Source of the DNA: Mesorhizobium qingshengii | Lineage (GTDB): Bacteria > Pseudomonadota > Alphaproteobacteria > Rhizobiales > Rhizobiaceae | Direction of reading: 5' to 3' | Assembly: GCF_900103325.1 (NCBI RefSeq) | Contig: NZ_FMXM01000026.1 | Coordinates: 28,690-92,689, forward strand | DNA: 64,000 bases | Shown: positions 9,101-16,834 of the stretch, one piece after another | How the letters are laid out: each line of letters starts with the position of its first letter | Numbering within the stretch: position 1 is the first letter of the stretch | The notes under the pieces: generated by a model | Database searches by the model: none | What the model was told of the DNA's origin: nothing | What the model saw: the letters and a program-made list of their open reading frames with translations, nothing else | Position numbers and translations under genes: made by a program

Positions 9101-10310
9101 CTATACGCTTTACGGTTTCCGCTACTGGCTGCAGACCGTCGCCGAATTCAGCAGCAATTCCCGGGTCCTGGGGCTGTTGTTCGGTGACAGCTCGGCGATC
9201 GTGCACTACATGCGCGCCATCGGCTGGAACCTCAACAAGGTGGTGCAGACCGGCTCCAACTTCGGCAGCAACCAGCAGCACGAAAACCCGCTTCTGTGCG
9301 AGATCGGCACCGAGACCATGGTGTCGGACGGGCTGTTCATGATCAATGTGCACAAGTCCGCCTCGGCGTTCCGGCTGGAGCCAACCCGCATTGGCGAGCG
9401 CAACTATCTCGGCAACAACATCTACTATCCGCCGGATGGCCGCACGGGCGACAACGTCCTGCTCGGCACCAAGGTGATGATCCCCATCGATGGCCCGTTG
9501 CGCGAGAATGTCGGGCTCCTCGGTTCGCCTGCCTTTGAAATCCCGCGCATGGTCAACCGCGACAAGGAACTCATCGCCGGCGTCGACGAAGAAGATCGGC
9601 GCCAGCGCATCCCGCACAAGAACCGTCACAACGCGGTGACGATCCTTCTGTTCATCGCGACGCAATGGGTCATGCTGTTCGCCACGCTGGCGATCTGGGA
9701 CCGGGCCCTGAACTACTACACCGAATGGGCGGAGGTCGCGCTGTTCGTCGCCGTGCTCCTGACCTCGGCGATCACCATTCCGTTCTACATCCTGGTCGAG
9801 CGGGCAAGCCTTGGTTTTGGCAGGCTGAAACCTCAGATGACGACGATCTACGACGTCGCGTTCTGGCGCCACGAACGCCATTGGAAGCTCGCGGATTCGC
9901 CGATCGTGCGCCTGTTCGGCGGCACGCCATTCCGGCCGATGATCCTGCGCCTGCTGGGCGTCAAGGTCGGCAAGCGGGTCTATGACGGCGGAGCCAACCT
10001 CACCGAACGCTCGCTGGTGGAGATCGGCGACGACGTCACCCTCAACGAAGGCTGCGTCATCCAGGCTCACTCGCTGGAGGAAGGCGCGTTCAAGTCCGAC
10101 TTCATCCGCATCGGCAAGGGCTGCACGCTCGGACCTTCCGCCTTTGTCCATTACGGCGTCTTGATGGGCGAAGGATCGGTGGCCGATACCGATTCCTTCG
10201 TGATGAAGGGCGAAGGGCTCGAGCCCTACTCCATATGGCGCGGCAACCCGGCCAAGCTGCACCGGTTCGTGACCCCGGTCACGGACGGTGGCGCCAAGGC
10301 ATCGGCTTGA
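6186..10310 (+). CDS. Pls/PosA-type single-module non-ribosomal peptide synthetase
   Basis: 1374 aa, close to the 1319 aa of epsilon-poly-L-lysine synthetase. Adenylation motifs are YILYTSGTTGRPKG (~res 209), the acidic pocket segment FDFSSEEIW (~258), TYGPTEA (~345), YRTGDLGR (~435) and GRIDTQVKIRGYRIELGEIE (~452). The carrier domain has DDLGANSLL (phosphopantetheine Ser ~605). Hydrophobic helices (from ~660) are interleaved with three left-handed beta-helix, acyltransferase-like blocks at ~800-860, ~1068-1115 and ~1275-1360. This layout is the Pls type, which makes amino-acid homopolymers at the inner membrane without a thioesterase. The amino acid cannot be read with confidence. ATG 6186 is preferred over TTG 6180. 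The next gene overlaps the stop by TTGA. Confidence 0.9.
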   Translation: MDHGVDIAELDRDTARPGGQPAAGLGSIEALVRIASDPRLIARSQVLAGADFARAGQPDERLDKVFEQIAETFAALPAVISDGRVWTYRELDSRANQFARVLIKRGVRPGHRVGLILDRSAETYVALLAVMKAGAAFVPLATAFPQERMALIIEDASVSLIVTIAAYASRADQLPVPHLLIDSAVAEISKQPSAPLKPHKAPAQADDTCYILYTSGTTGRPKGVVIKHQSFVNFIRVAAASYGYRPGDRVYQGMTIAFDFSSEEIWVPFVAGATVVPAPGQMPLVGEELADFLRHHEITCMACSPTLLSSMTSDVPSLRTLLVGGEACPHNLVVRWSTPGRRILNTYGPTEATVTATMGALTPDKPVTIGAPLPTYSIVILDPEVPALAQPGELGEIGIAGIGLAVGYLNRADLTEQKFIADFLGLPNNPSKRIYRTGDLGRINDDGEIEYAGRIDTQVKIRGYRIELGEIEAVLLDQPDIAQAAVTTWEIEPGRVELVAYYAPRTGAPSISRADLAETMKRRLPDYMVPSYLEELPAIPMTVSNKVDLRQLPKPTSVRLSADREMVAPGNDDERFLAEALAAVLKFDEVSVEDNFFDDLGANSLLMAHFCARVRTRKEWATTSMRDIYLYPTVASLAKHLRVPEEMTTATNEPVLTRQASNFAYWTCGAAQLLFYGLYSYVALWAINDGLNWMYDALDEPLQLYIRCVALSAAVFFGMSGFAVIAKWALVGRWKAEAFPIWGVRYYRFWVVKTLIRTAPVVLFRGSPLYSFYLQLLGTRIGKNAVIESKSVPVCTDLISIGANTILRKESMILGYRAQSGYIHTGPLAIGRDAFVGVGCTLDIDTRIGDGGQLGHASSLQRGQSIPDGEHWHGSPAVPTTADYCKVRNENPSNIRRFLFEAVQLIGLFAVVTPLPLLFHSYWENVGDDYQETIGVVAIGTTVTLFGYIAVAFLAATLLPRLISLVLKPGRTYTLYGFRYWLQTVAEFSSNSRVLGLLFGDSSAIVHYMRAIGWNLNKVVQTGSNFGSNQQHENPLLCEIGTETMVSDGLFMINVHKSASAFRLEPTRIGERNYLGNNIYYPPDGRTGDNVLLGTKVMIPIDGPLRENVGLLGSPAFEIPRMVNRDKELIAGVDEEDRRQRIPHKNRHNAVTILLFIATQWVMLFATLAIWDRALNYYTEWAEVALFVAVLLTSAITIPFYILVERASLGFGRLKPQMTTIYDVAFWRHERHWKLADSPIVRLFGGTPFRPMILRLLGVKVGKRVYDGGANLTERSLVEIGDDVTLNEGCVIQAHSLEEGAFKSDFIRIGKGCTLGPSAFVHYGVLMGEGSVADTDSFVMKGEGLEPYSIWRGNPAKLHRFVTPVTDGGAKASA

Positions 10311-10768
10311 AGACCGGAGAAATCCGGCTCGTTTCCCTGACCGAGGCCAACCGGGCCTCGGTTGCGTCCCTTGAACTGGCCCCGGAGCAGATCGATTTCG
10401 TCGCCCGCAATGCGGAGTCCCTGGACGAAGCCGGGGCCGACGACGACGCGCGGCCGCGCGTCGTCATGGCCGGGGATCGTGTCGTCGGTTTCCTGATGTA
10501 CGAGGCGCCGGAGGATGACGACGAGGCGCGCATCTACCGCTTCATGATCGACCGCGCCAGCCAGGGCAAAGGCTACGGCAAGGCCGCGTTGCGTGAAGTG
10601 CTGGACGAAATCCGCAGCCTCGGCCACGTCAGGCACGTTTCCATTTGCTACGAACCGGACAATGACGCGGCACGGCAGCTCTATTGTGCCGCCGGTTTCG
10701 TGGAGGAAGGGCTCGACGAGGACGGAGAAATGATCGCCGATCTGGTCCTGCCGGCGAATGACCGTTGA
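10307..10768 (+). CDS. GNAT acetyltransferase, spermidine/diamine acetyltransferase-like
   Basis: 153 aa from a TTG that overlaps the synthetase stop (TTGA), with AAGG upstream. The alternative ATG at 10235 lies deep inside the synthetase gene. The GNAT acetyl-CoA loop is QGKGYGKAAL (~res 86). The line-up VGFLMYEAP, IYRFMID, YEPDNDAARQLYCAAGF and a final GEMIADL fits the BltD/PaiA-like spermine/spermidine acetyltransferases. It may acetylate an amine monomer or a polycationic product, for tailoring or self-protection (inference). It is the second gene of the Pls locus. Confidence 0.85.
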   Translation: MKTGEIRLVSLTEANRASVASLELAPEQIDFVARNAESLDEAGADDDARPRVVMAGDRVVGFLMYEAPEDDDEARIYRFMIDRASQGKGYGKAALREVLDEIRSLGHVRHVSICYEPDNDAARQLYCAAGFVEEGLDEDGEMIADLVLPANDR

Positions 10769-11421
10769 CGCCGCCGCCTGAAAGCGCGCTTGCGCAAACA
10801 TCCCTGCTGCGGGCGATGGCCGCCATCGCGCCAGGCAGTGTTCGCATCGGATGCCGGGTCATACGCGACGCGGACGAAGCCCATCTGCTGCCCGAGGAAG
10901 CGCGTTCCATTCCCGCGCGCCAGCAAGCCATGCGGCGCGCGAGCGGAGCGGCCCGCTGGATCGCGCACGGGCTGCTGGCGGAACTTGGCATCAATGACGT
11001 CGCCATCCTTCGCGCGCCATCCGGCGCGCCGGTCTGGCCCGACGGGATGACGGGTTCGCTCGCCCATGACGACGAGATGGCCGTGGCGGCGGTTGCGCCT
11101 GTTGACCGCATCGCGTCCCTCGGCATCGACGTCGAGCCGGCCCAACCCCTGCCCGACGACATCCTCGCGCTCGTCGCAATCCCTGCGGACCGCACGGACG
11201 CGGTGGATCGGCAGCTTGCCGGCCGTATTCTCTTCTCAGCCAAGGAAGCGGTCTACAAGGCGGTCTATCCGCTTGACCGCGAGGTGCTGGGCTATGAGGA
11301 TATCACCGTGGACCTCGACGCCGGCCACGCGACGACCAAGACCGGTCGCAGGGTCAGCCTCGCCTACTGCACTGGCCCGCGCGTGGTCGTCTTGGCCTTT
11401 GTTGAACGGGGTGCGGGTTAG
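10765..11421 (+). CDS. EntD-type 4'-phosphopantetheinyl transferase
   Basis: 218 aa from a TTG overlapping the GNAT stop (TTGA again); an in-frame ATG at 10816 is the alternative. Sfp/EntD motifs are in order: GSLAHDDEMAVAAV (~res 97), LGIDVEP with the Mg-binding Asp and Glu (~120), and FSAKEAVYKAVYP (~157). It transfers phosphopantetheine from CoA to a carrier-domain serine, most likely that of the Pls-type protein two genes upstream. Three coupled genes thus supply synthetase, modifier and activator. Confidence 0.92.
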   Translation: MTPPPESALAQTSLLRAMAAIAPGSVRIGCRVIRDADEAHLLPEEARSIPARQQAMRRASGAARWIAHGLLAELGINDVAILRAPSGAPVWPDGMTGSLAHDDEMAVAAVAPVDRIASLGIDVEPAQPLPDDILALVAIPADRTDAVDRQLAGRILFSAKEAVYKAVYPLDREVLGYEDITVDLDAGHATTKTGRRVSLAYCTGPRVVVLAFVERGAG

Positions 11422-11455
11422 GATCGGGACCGGGCGCTACGTGTGGCCCGGTTTT

Positions 11456-12583
11456 CTACGTCCCGACGATCTCCGTATAGGTCCGGACCTCGCCATCCAG
11501 CCCACGCAACCGCCAGGTCTCCCCGTCGCGTCCCTCGACATAACATGGCCCGAGCGGCACCTTGCCGCCGCCTTCCGGCAGGTCGAGCACATAGACGGGG
11601 TTGCAGATGCCCGACAGGCGAGCGCGCAGCGCGCCGGCCAGCGCCTGGCCCTCGGCAATCGTGGTGCGCCTATGCGCCATGCCGCGCGCGAGGTCGCCAT
11701 GGTGCAGGTAATAGGGTTTGACGCCGAGGCGGTACATCAGCTCGCGGCAGAGTTCCTCCAGCACCTCGACCGTGTCGTTGACGCCTTTGAGGAGGACGCT
11801 CTGGTTGAGCAGCACGAAGCCCGCCTGCCGCATCGTGCGGCAGGCCGCCTCGGTGGCATCGGTGATCTCCCGGGCATGGTTGAAATGGGTGACGACGGTG
11901 ACCATCAGCCGGCCCTGCAAGGCCTCGACCAGCCCTGACGTGATGCGCGACGGCAGTGCCACGGGCACGCGCGTGTGGATGCGCAAGAGCCGCACATGCG
12001 CGATCGCCTCGATGCGCGCGAAGATTTCGGCCAGCGCCTTGTCGGGCAGCGACAGCGGATCGCCACCGGTCAGGATCACCTCGCGGATCTCGGGGTGAGC
12101 GGCGATATAGGCCAGCGCCAGCTCCAGCGCCTCGCGCGCGTAGCCGCGGCCGATCGCGGTCAGCGATTCCTTGCGGAAGCAGAACCGGCAATAGACCGCG
12201 CATTGATAGGTCGGGAACAACAGCACCCGGTCGGCATGGCGATGCGTCAACCGCGGCACCGGGCTGAAATCATGGTCGGCGATCGGGTCACCGAGTTCGC
12301 CCTCCGCCTCCTCCAGTTCCTCGGGCGACGGGATGACCTGCGCCCGGATCGGGTCGGCGGGGTCGTTCCAGTCGATCAGGTCGAGATAGGCTTTGGGGAT
12401 GCGAACCTTGTGGTTCGCCGCCGCGCCATGAGCCGCCGCGCGCTCGCCCGGCGACAGCGGCAGCGAAGCAAGATCGCGCGCATGGCGCACGCCCTGGCGA
12501 ACATCGTCCTGCCAGGCTGCGTCGGCGTTGAAGGCGCGCTCTTCGGCAGTGGCTATATCGTGGAGGTTGGCGTCTGAGGTCAT
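11456..12583 (-). CDS. KamA-like lysine 2,3-aminomutase family radical SAM protein
   Basis: 375 aa. The radical-SAM cluster motif CAVYCRFCFRK (CxxxCxxC, ~res 127-134) is followed by the SAM-binding region ILTGGDPLSLPD and the PLP-lysine region VKPYYLHHGDLARGMAHRR. It resembles the shorter lysine-2,3-aminomutase-like/EpmB group that makes beta-lysine, often for elongation factor P. No epmA or efp is adjacent here. It is convergent with the Pls locus, 34 bp away. Whether it serves EF-P or the peptide synthetase cannot be told from sequence. Confidence 0.85.
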   Translation of the reverse strand: MTSDANLHDIATAEERAFNADAAWQDDVRQGVRHARDLASLPLSPGERAAAHGAAANHKVRIPKAYLDLIDWNDPADPIRAQVIPSPEELEEAEGELGDPIADHDFSPVPRLTHRHADRVLLFPTYQCAVYCRFCFRKESLTAIGRGYAREALELALAYIAAHPEIREVILTGGDPLSLPDKALAEIFARIEAIAHVRLLRIHTRVPVALPSRITSGLVEALQGRLMVTVVTHFNHAREITDATEAACRTMRQAGFVLLNQSVLLKGVNDTVEVLEELCRELMYRLGVKPYYLHHGDLARGMAHRRTTIAEGQALAGALRARLSGICNPVYVLDLPEGGGKVPLGPCYVEGRDGETWRLRGLDGEVRTYTEIVGT

Positions 12584-12800
12584 CGAGGTCTCGGAGTCGC
12601 AATTCGCGCGGAGCTATCGGCCGGATGGCTGGCGCGGTCAATGGCAATGGTTGCCGCAGATCGTCGGCAGCGCGATCCTTCGCGGAGCACGGACCTACCC
12701 CGCCACCAACTTTCGCCGCATCGACCAACGGCGCAATTTCATGCATCTAATGAACCGACAGCGCCCATGGGGAGATGGCGCGCCGCCAGGGAGGATTGCC

Positions 12801-14465
12801 ATGACCAAGACAGCTCCGGCGCGGTTGCCGCGCTATGACGATGCCGTTGCGCGATTCCGCATCGAGGATGAGATCGCGCGGCTTCACGGCGATCCCGCGA
12901 CCGGGATCAACGCCTATGTCGAATGCTGCGGCCGCCATACCGGGCTGAACCGGCTGGCGTTGCGCGCGATCTCCGCCAGTGGTGAGCTGCGGGAATTCAC
13001 CTTCGACGATCTCGACGACATGTCGGGCCGCGTCGCCAATCTGCTGAAAGCGGCAGGCGTCGGCCCCGGCGATGTCGTTGCCGGCATGCTGCCGCGCATC
13101 CCCGAACTGGTGGCGACCATTCTCGGCACGTGGCGCATCGGCGCCGTCTATCAGCCGCTGTTCACCGCCTTCGGCCCGAAGGCCATCGACCACCGGCTGC
13201 AGACCAGCGGCGCCAAACTCGTCGTCACCAACACGGCCAATCGCGGCAAGCTCGACGAGGTGGAGCACTGCCCCCGGGTTGCAACCATCCTGGCTCCCGG
13301 CGAAGCCTTGCCGGCGGGCGACATCGATTTCCGCGCGGCCCTTGCCGCTGCCTCGTCCGACTGCGAGCCCATCCTGCGCAAGGGCGACGACCTGTTCATG
13401 ATGATGTCGACCTCGGGCACGACCGGCCTGCCCAAGGGCGTGCCGGTGCCGCTGAGCGCCCTGATGGCCTTCGGCGCCTATATGCGCGATGCCATCGGGC
13501 TCACCCCCGACGACGTCTTCTGGAACATCGCCGATCCCGGCTGGGCCTACGGCCTCTATTACGCCATCACCGGCCCCTTGCTGCTCGGCGTCGCGACGAC
13601 CTTCAACGAAGGCGCCTTCACCGCCAAAAGCACCTACGACATCATCGAGCGCCTCGGCGTCACCAGCCTCGCCGGTTCGCCCACCGCCTTCCGCCTGCTG
13701 CTGGCCGAGGGGCCCGAGGCGGCCGCCCGCATCCAGGGCCGGCTGCGCGTGGTGAGCAGCGCCGGCGAGCCGCTCAACCCGGAAGTGATCCGCTGGTTCG
13801 ACGCCCATCTCGCGGCACCCATCCATGACCATTACGGCCAGACCGAGAACGGCATGATGGTCAACAACCATCACGGCCTGTCGCATCCCGTGCGCCCGGG
13901 TTCGGCCGGCTTTGCCATGCCGGGCTACCGCATCGTCGTGCTGGACGAGGCCGGCCAGGAGCTTGGACCCAACCAGCCCGGCGTCCTCGCCGTCGACATC
14001 GCCAACTCGCCGCTGCGCTGGTTCGGCGGCTATCACCAGGCGCAAACCCCGGCCATATCGGGCGGCTATTACCGCACCGGCGACACGGTCGAGTTCGAGC
14101 CGGACGGCTCGATCAGCTTCATCGGCCGGTCGGATGACGTCATCACGTCCTCCGGCTATCGCATCGGGCCGTTCGACGTCGAAAGCGCGCTCATCGAGCA
14201 TCCGGCGGTCAACGAGGCGGCGGTGGTCGGCGTGCCCGATCCGCAGCGCACCGAGATCGTCAAGGCCTTCGTCATCCTGGCGCCGTCCTGGCAAGGCAGC
14301 CCGGAACTCGCCGAGGAACTCGCACAGCATGTCCGCAAACGCCTGTCGGCCCACGCCTATCCGCGTGAAATAGATTTCGTGGCAGAACTGCCGAAGACAC
14401 CGAGCGGCAAGATCCAGCGATTTTTGCTGCGCAAGGCCGAGGTCGAGAAGCGGAAGGAAGGGTGA
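12801..14465 (+). CDS. acyl-CoA synthetase (AMP-binding)
   Basis: 554 aa. The adenylate-forming P-loop is MSTSGTTGLPKG (~res 203). HYGQTENG (~345), YRTGDTVEFEPDGS (~425) and the hinge GRSDDVITSSGYRIGPFDVES follow. The C-terminal catalytic lysine is in TPSGKIQR (~534). It resembles acetyl/medium-chain acyl-CoA synthetases. A strong site (AGGGAGG) 8 bases before ATG 12801 decides the start; the ORF from 12528 is too long. It is divergent from the KamA-like gene. Cytoplasmic; the substrate is an unspecified carboxylic acid. Confidence 0.88.
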   Translation: MTKTAPARLPRYDDAVARFRIEDEIARLHGDPATGINAYVECCGRHTGLNRLALRAISASGELREFTFDDLDDMSGRVANLLKAAGVGPGDVVAGMLPRIPELVATILGTWRIGAVYQPLFTAFGPKAIDHRLQTSGAKLVVTNTANRGKLDEVEHCPRVATILAPGEALPAGDIDFRAALAAASSDCEPILRKGDDLFMMMSTSGTTGLPKGVPVPLSALMAFGAYMRDAIGLTPDDVFWNIADPGWAYGLYYAITGPLLLGVATTFNEGAFTAKSTYDIIERLGVTSLAGSPTAFRLLLAEGPEAAARIQGRLRVVSSAGEPLNPEVIRWFDAHLAAPIHDHYGQTENGMMVNNHHGLSHPVRPGSAGFAMPGYRIVVLDEAGQELGPNQPGVLAVDIANSPLRWFGGYHQAQTPAISGGYYRTGDTVEFEPDGSISFIGRSDDVITSSGYRIGPFDVESALIEHPAVNEAAVVGVPDPQRTEIVKAFVILAPSWQGSPELAEELAQHVRKRLSAHAYPREIDFVAELPKTPSGKIQRFLLRKAEVEKRKEG

Positions 14466-14593
14466 CGGGATGGCGAGGCTTTCGATCGCCCAGGCGTCGC
14501 AAGGCGCTTCTCGTTGACGTGGTGCCGCACAATAGCCACAAGACGCCCGATAGGCTCCCAAAGCCAGGACAAAAAAAACGGGAGGCTTACGTC

Positions 14594-15481
14594 ATGCGGT
14601 TGGTCTGGACGATCGTGTTCGCGCTGGCGAGCGGCTTGGCTTTGGCGGCCTCGCCGGAGGACGACTATATCGCCGCGCGCGACAAGGCGATTGCCGCCAT
14701 AGCGGCACTCAACAGCGCGAATGCTCCGGTGGAAACGCTCGATGCCGCCGATGCCAAGGCGCGGGCCGATCTCGAAGGGCGCCTGTCCACCCTTCTCGGC
14801 CCCCTAGCGGTTGTGGATTTTCCGGCGACCGGCACCAGCAATCTCGAAAGCCTGAGCGACGCCGATGTCGGATACGGCATGCTCGACGGGCTGAGATACG
14901 CCAGGACTGACGAGGGCCCGAGCCTCGTGGCAACGACGCGAGGGCTCCTCGATCGCTGGCTTCGATCCAGGGCCACCGAGACGGACGCGAATCTCAAACT
15001 GCCCACCGGCATCGACGAGGCGCTGAAACTCGATGCCTTCTACACCCAGGCGATCAGCAGCGACGCCGCGTTCATGGGGACGCTCGACTTTCCGCTGAAG
15101 AAGCCCGAAGGCGCCGACATCGCCATTGCGCGGCTTGGCGGCTGGACGCAGGACGTGGGGCCGATCGGAGAACAGCAGGTCATCGTCACGCTCGTCAAGG
15201 GTAACAGCGTCATGATCGCCTCGGCGCCCGCCGCGCAGCCCGTTCCGAAGATCGCGGCCTGCGAGGCCATATGGACCTCGGCCGACGCCGCTGCCCAGAA
15301 ATTGGCCGCCCAGGCTTCCGAGCAAAAGGACGAAAAGGCATATGATGCCGCCAATACCGCCTGGGAAAAAGGTGACGGCGACTATCGCAAGTGCATGGGC
15401 GAGCACCTGCCGAGCGACCCGGTCTTCCCGGCGCTTCTCAGTCAGGCGCAGGAGCTTGCCGATCACATGGCCGGCAAGTAG
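14594..15481 (+). CDS. exported protein of unknown function
   Basis: 295 aa with a signal peptide (MRLVWTIVFALASGLALA) and a soluble mature part. The middle (ADIAIARLGGWTQDVGP, EQQVIVTLVKGNSVMIASAP) and a C-terminal helical region with two cysteines (KIAACEAIW, YRKCMGEHLP) suggest a folded periplasmic protein with one disulfide. I do not recognise the family. GGGAGG precedes ATG 14594; the longer ORF from 14462 overlaps the acyl-CoA synthetase stop. It is probably monocistronic or weakly linked to that gene. Confidence 0.75.
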   Translation: MRLVWTIVFALASGLALAASPEDDYIAARDKAIAAIAALNSANAPVETLDAADAKARADLEGRLSTLLGPLAVVDFPATGTSNLESLSDADVGYGMLDGLRYARTDEGPSLVATTRGLLDRWLRSRATETDANLKLPTGIDEALKLDAFYTQAISSDAAFMGTLDFPLKKPEGADIAIARLGGWTQDVGPIGEQQVIVTLVKGNSVMIASAPAAQPVPKIAACEAIWTSADAAAQKLAAQASEQKDEKAYDAANTAWEKGDGDYRKCMGEHLPSDPVFPALLSQAQELADHMAGK

Positions 15482-15521
15482 GCGTCCCCTACGCGTGAAC
15501 GCCGCGCTCGCCCCGGCGCTT

Positions 15522-15659
15522 CTAGTTCTTTGCGCCGGCCAGGGTCGTGAAGGCACTTTCGACGGTCTCGAAAGTCAGCTCGGGGCAGAGCGTGCCGGTC
15601 TCCGGGTTGGCCGTTTCAATCGCGGTCTCGCCGCGGATCCAGAACGCCGACGCGATCAT
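15522..15659 (-). CDS. possible 45-aa protein or gene remnant
   Basis: The minus-strand frame reads MIASAFWIRGETAI, then GTLCPELTFETVESAF and a stop. Its composition is protein-like and unlike a shadow frame, and it lies 29 bp downstream of the tautomerase gene on the same strand. There is no strong ribosome site. It could be the 3' tail of a larger decayed gene. Confidence 0.3.
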   Translation of the reverse strand: MIASAFWIRGETAIETANPETGTLCPELTFETVESAFTTLAGAKN

Positions 15660-15688
15660 CGGCTCAAGGTCGTCGGCCCCCTTATTCC

Positions 15689-15901
15689 CTATTCCTTGGC
15701 GCGATAGGCTTCCGGCACGACGAACACTTCGTCGGCACGGCCATAGCCGCCATCGGCGACTTCCTCCACCAGCACCATCGTGTAGGGTCGGACGCCTTCG
15801 CCGAAAAATTCGACGAACATCGCCGTCGTGCGATGGATGAGGTCTTCCTTCTGCGCCTTGGAGAGAGCCGCTTGCGGCATCTTGATGTTGGCGAATGGCA
15901 T
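15689..15901 (-). CDS. 4-oxalocrotonate tautomerase family protein
   Basis: 70 aa, the normal size of a 4-OT subunit. The catalytic N-terminal proline is in place (MPFANIKMP, Pro-2). Typical helix (SKAQKEDLIHRTTAMFVEFFG) and strand (YTMVLVEEV) segments follow. It is third in an operon of two SDR enzymes and this gene, suggesting catabolism or detoxification of a keto or enol compound. A ribosome site (AAGGAAACGATC) precedes the ATG. Confidence 0.88.
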   Translation of the reverse strand: MPFANIKMPQAALSKAQKEDLIHRTTAMFVEFFGEGVRPYTMVLVEEVADGGYGRADEVFVVPEAYRAKE

Positions 15902-15930
15902 GATCGTTTCCTTCTCCTTGAGGGTGGGTT

Positions 15931-16824
15931 TCAGGCCTTGGGATGGAGCAGGTCGGCAAGGCCGATCCGCTCCATGAGTTGCGCACGCACGCGGTCGGCG
16001 ATGCCGTTGACGATCGCGGCGCCATCGTCGGAGGGATCGATGTGCACGCGCAGCGGGCGCCTTCCGTGCGGCATGGCGACGAGGTCGACGATTGCCGTGG
16101 CGACGTCAGCCGGATCGGCATCCGCCGGCTCGAGCGAAGCCAGCCCCTTCAGCACCTGCTGATCGACATCGGCGTAGGGCCCGGACCAGTAGAGCGCGGC
16201 TCGCGCCGCATCCGCGGGCGCGGCGGCATGATGAAAATGCTCCGTACCCTTGGTGAAGGCGCCCGGCACGACGATCGTCGTTTCGATGCCGAAGCGGGCA
16301 AGTTCCAGCGCATAGCTCTGCGCCAGCGCATCCATGCCGGCCTTTGCCGCGAAATAGGCCGCGAGGAACGGCGGCGTGCCGCCACGTGTGCTGCTCGAGC
16401 CTACCCAGATCATCTGCCCTCTGCCGAGGGAGCGCATATGCGGCAAGGCCGCACGGTTGACGCGCTGCGTGCCGACGACGTTGACGTCGTAGAGCTGCGC
16501 CAGCTGCTCGGGTTCGAAAGCCTCGGTTGGTCCAAACCCCATATGCCCGGCATTGTGGATGAGCACGTCGAGCCGGCCGGCCTCGCCGAGGATCAGCCGG
16601 ACCGCCGCTTCGGCGGAAGCATCGGAAGTGACATCGAGCGCGAGGGGCTTGAGCGCCAGGCCCTCGTCGCGGCCGAATTTCTCCATCTCGGCCGCCGCCA
16701 CGCCGCCGCGCGCCGCCGGGTCGCGCATCGAGGCGTAGACCGTGTGGCCGGCTCTCGCGAGTTCCCGGGCGGTCATCGCGCCGAAGCCGCTGGAAGCGCC
16801 TGTGATCAGGATTGTCTGTTGCAT
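15931..16824 (-). CDS. SDR family oxidoreductase
   Basis: 297 aa. The Rossmann nucleotide motif is TGASSGFG at the N-terminus, NAG is in HNAGHMG, catalytic Ser lies in WVGSSSTRGG and YFAAK gives the Tyr-Lys pair. It is longer than simple SDRs, with a C-terminal extension rich in substrate-lid helices. GAGGAG abuts the ATG at 16830 directly, while the ATG at 16824 has correct spacing, so I chose 16824. It is in an operon with another SDR (4-10 bp upstream) and a tautomerase; the divergent LysR gene is the likely regulator. Confidence 0.88.
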   Translation of the reverse strand: MQQTILITGASSGFGAMTARELARAGHTVYASMRDPAARGGVAAAEMEKFGRDEGLALKPLALDVTSDASAEAAVRLILGEAGRLDVLIHNAGHMGFGPTEAFEPEQLAQLYDVNVVGTQRVNRAALPHMRSLGRGQMIWVGSSSTRGGTPPFLAAYFAAKAGMDALAQSYALELARFGIETTIVVPGAFTKGTEHFHHAAAPADAARAALYWSGPYADVDQQVLKGLASLEPADADPADVATAIVDLVAMPHGRRPLRVHIDPSDDGAAIVNGIADRVRAQLMERIGLADLLHPKA

Positions 16825-16834
16825 GGTCATCTCC

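Noticed and set aside
8583..10262. 559-aa minus-strand ORF inside the Pls-type gene
   Set aside because: It is antisense to conserved beta-helix and membrane segments and rich in shadow-type Asp/Gln/Arg; high GC makes long antisense frames common.
12747..14561. 604-aa minus-strand ORF opposite the acyl-CoA synthetase
   Set aside because: The plus strand carries all adenylation motifs; the antisense frame has none.
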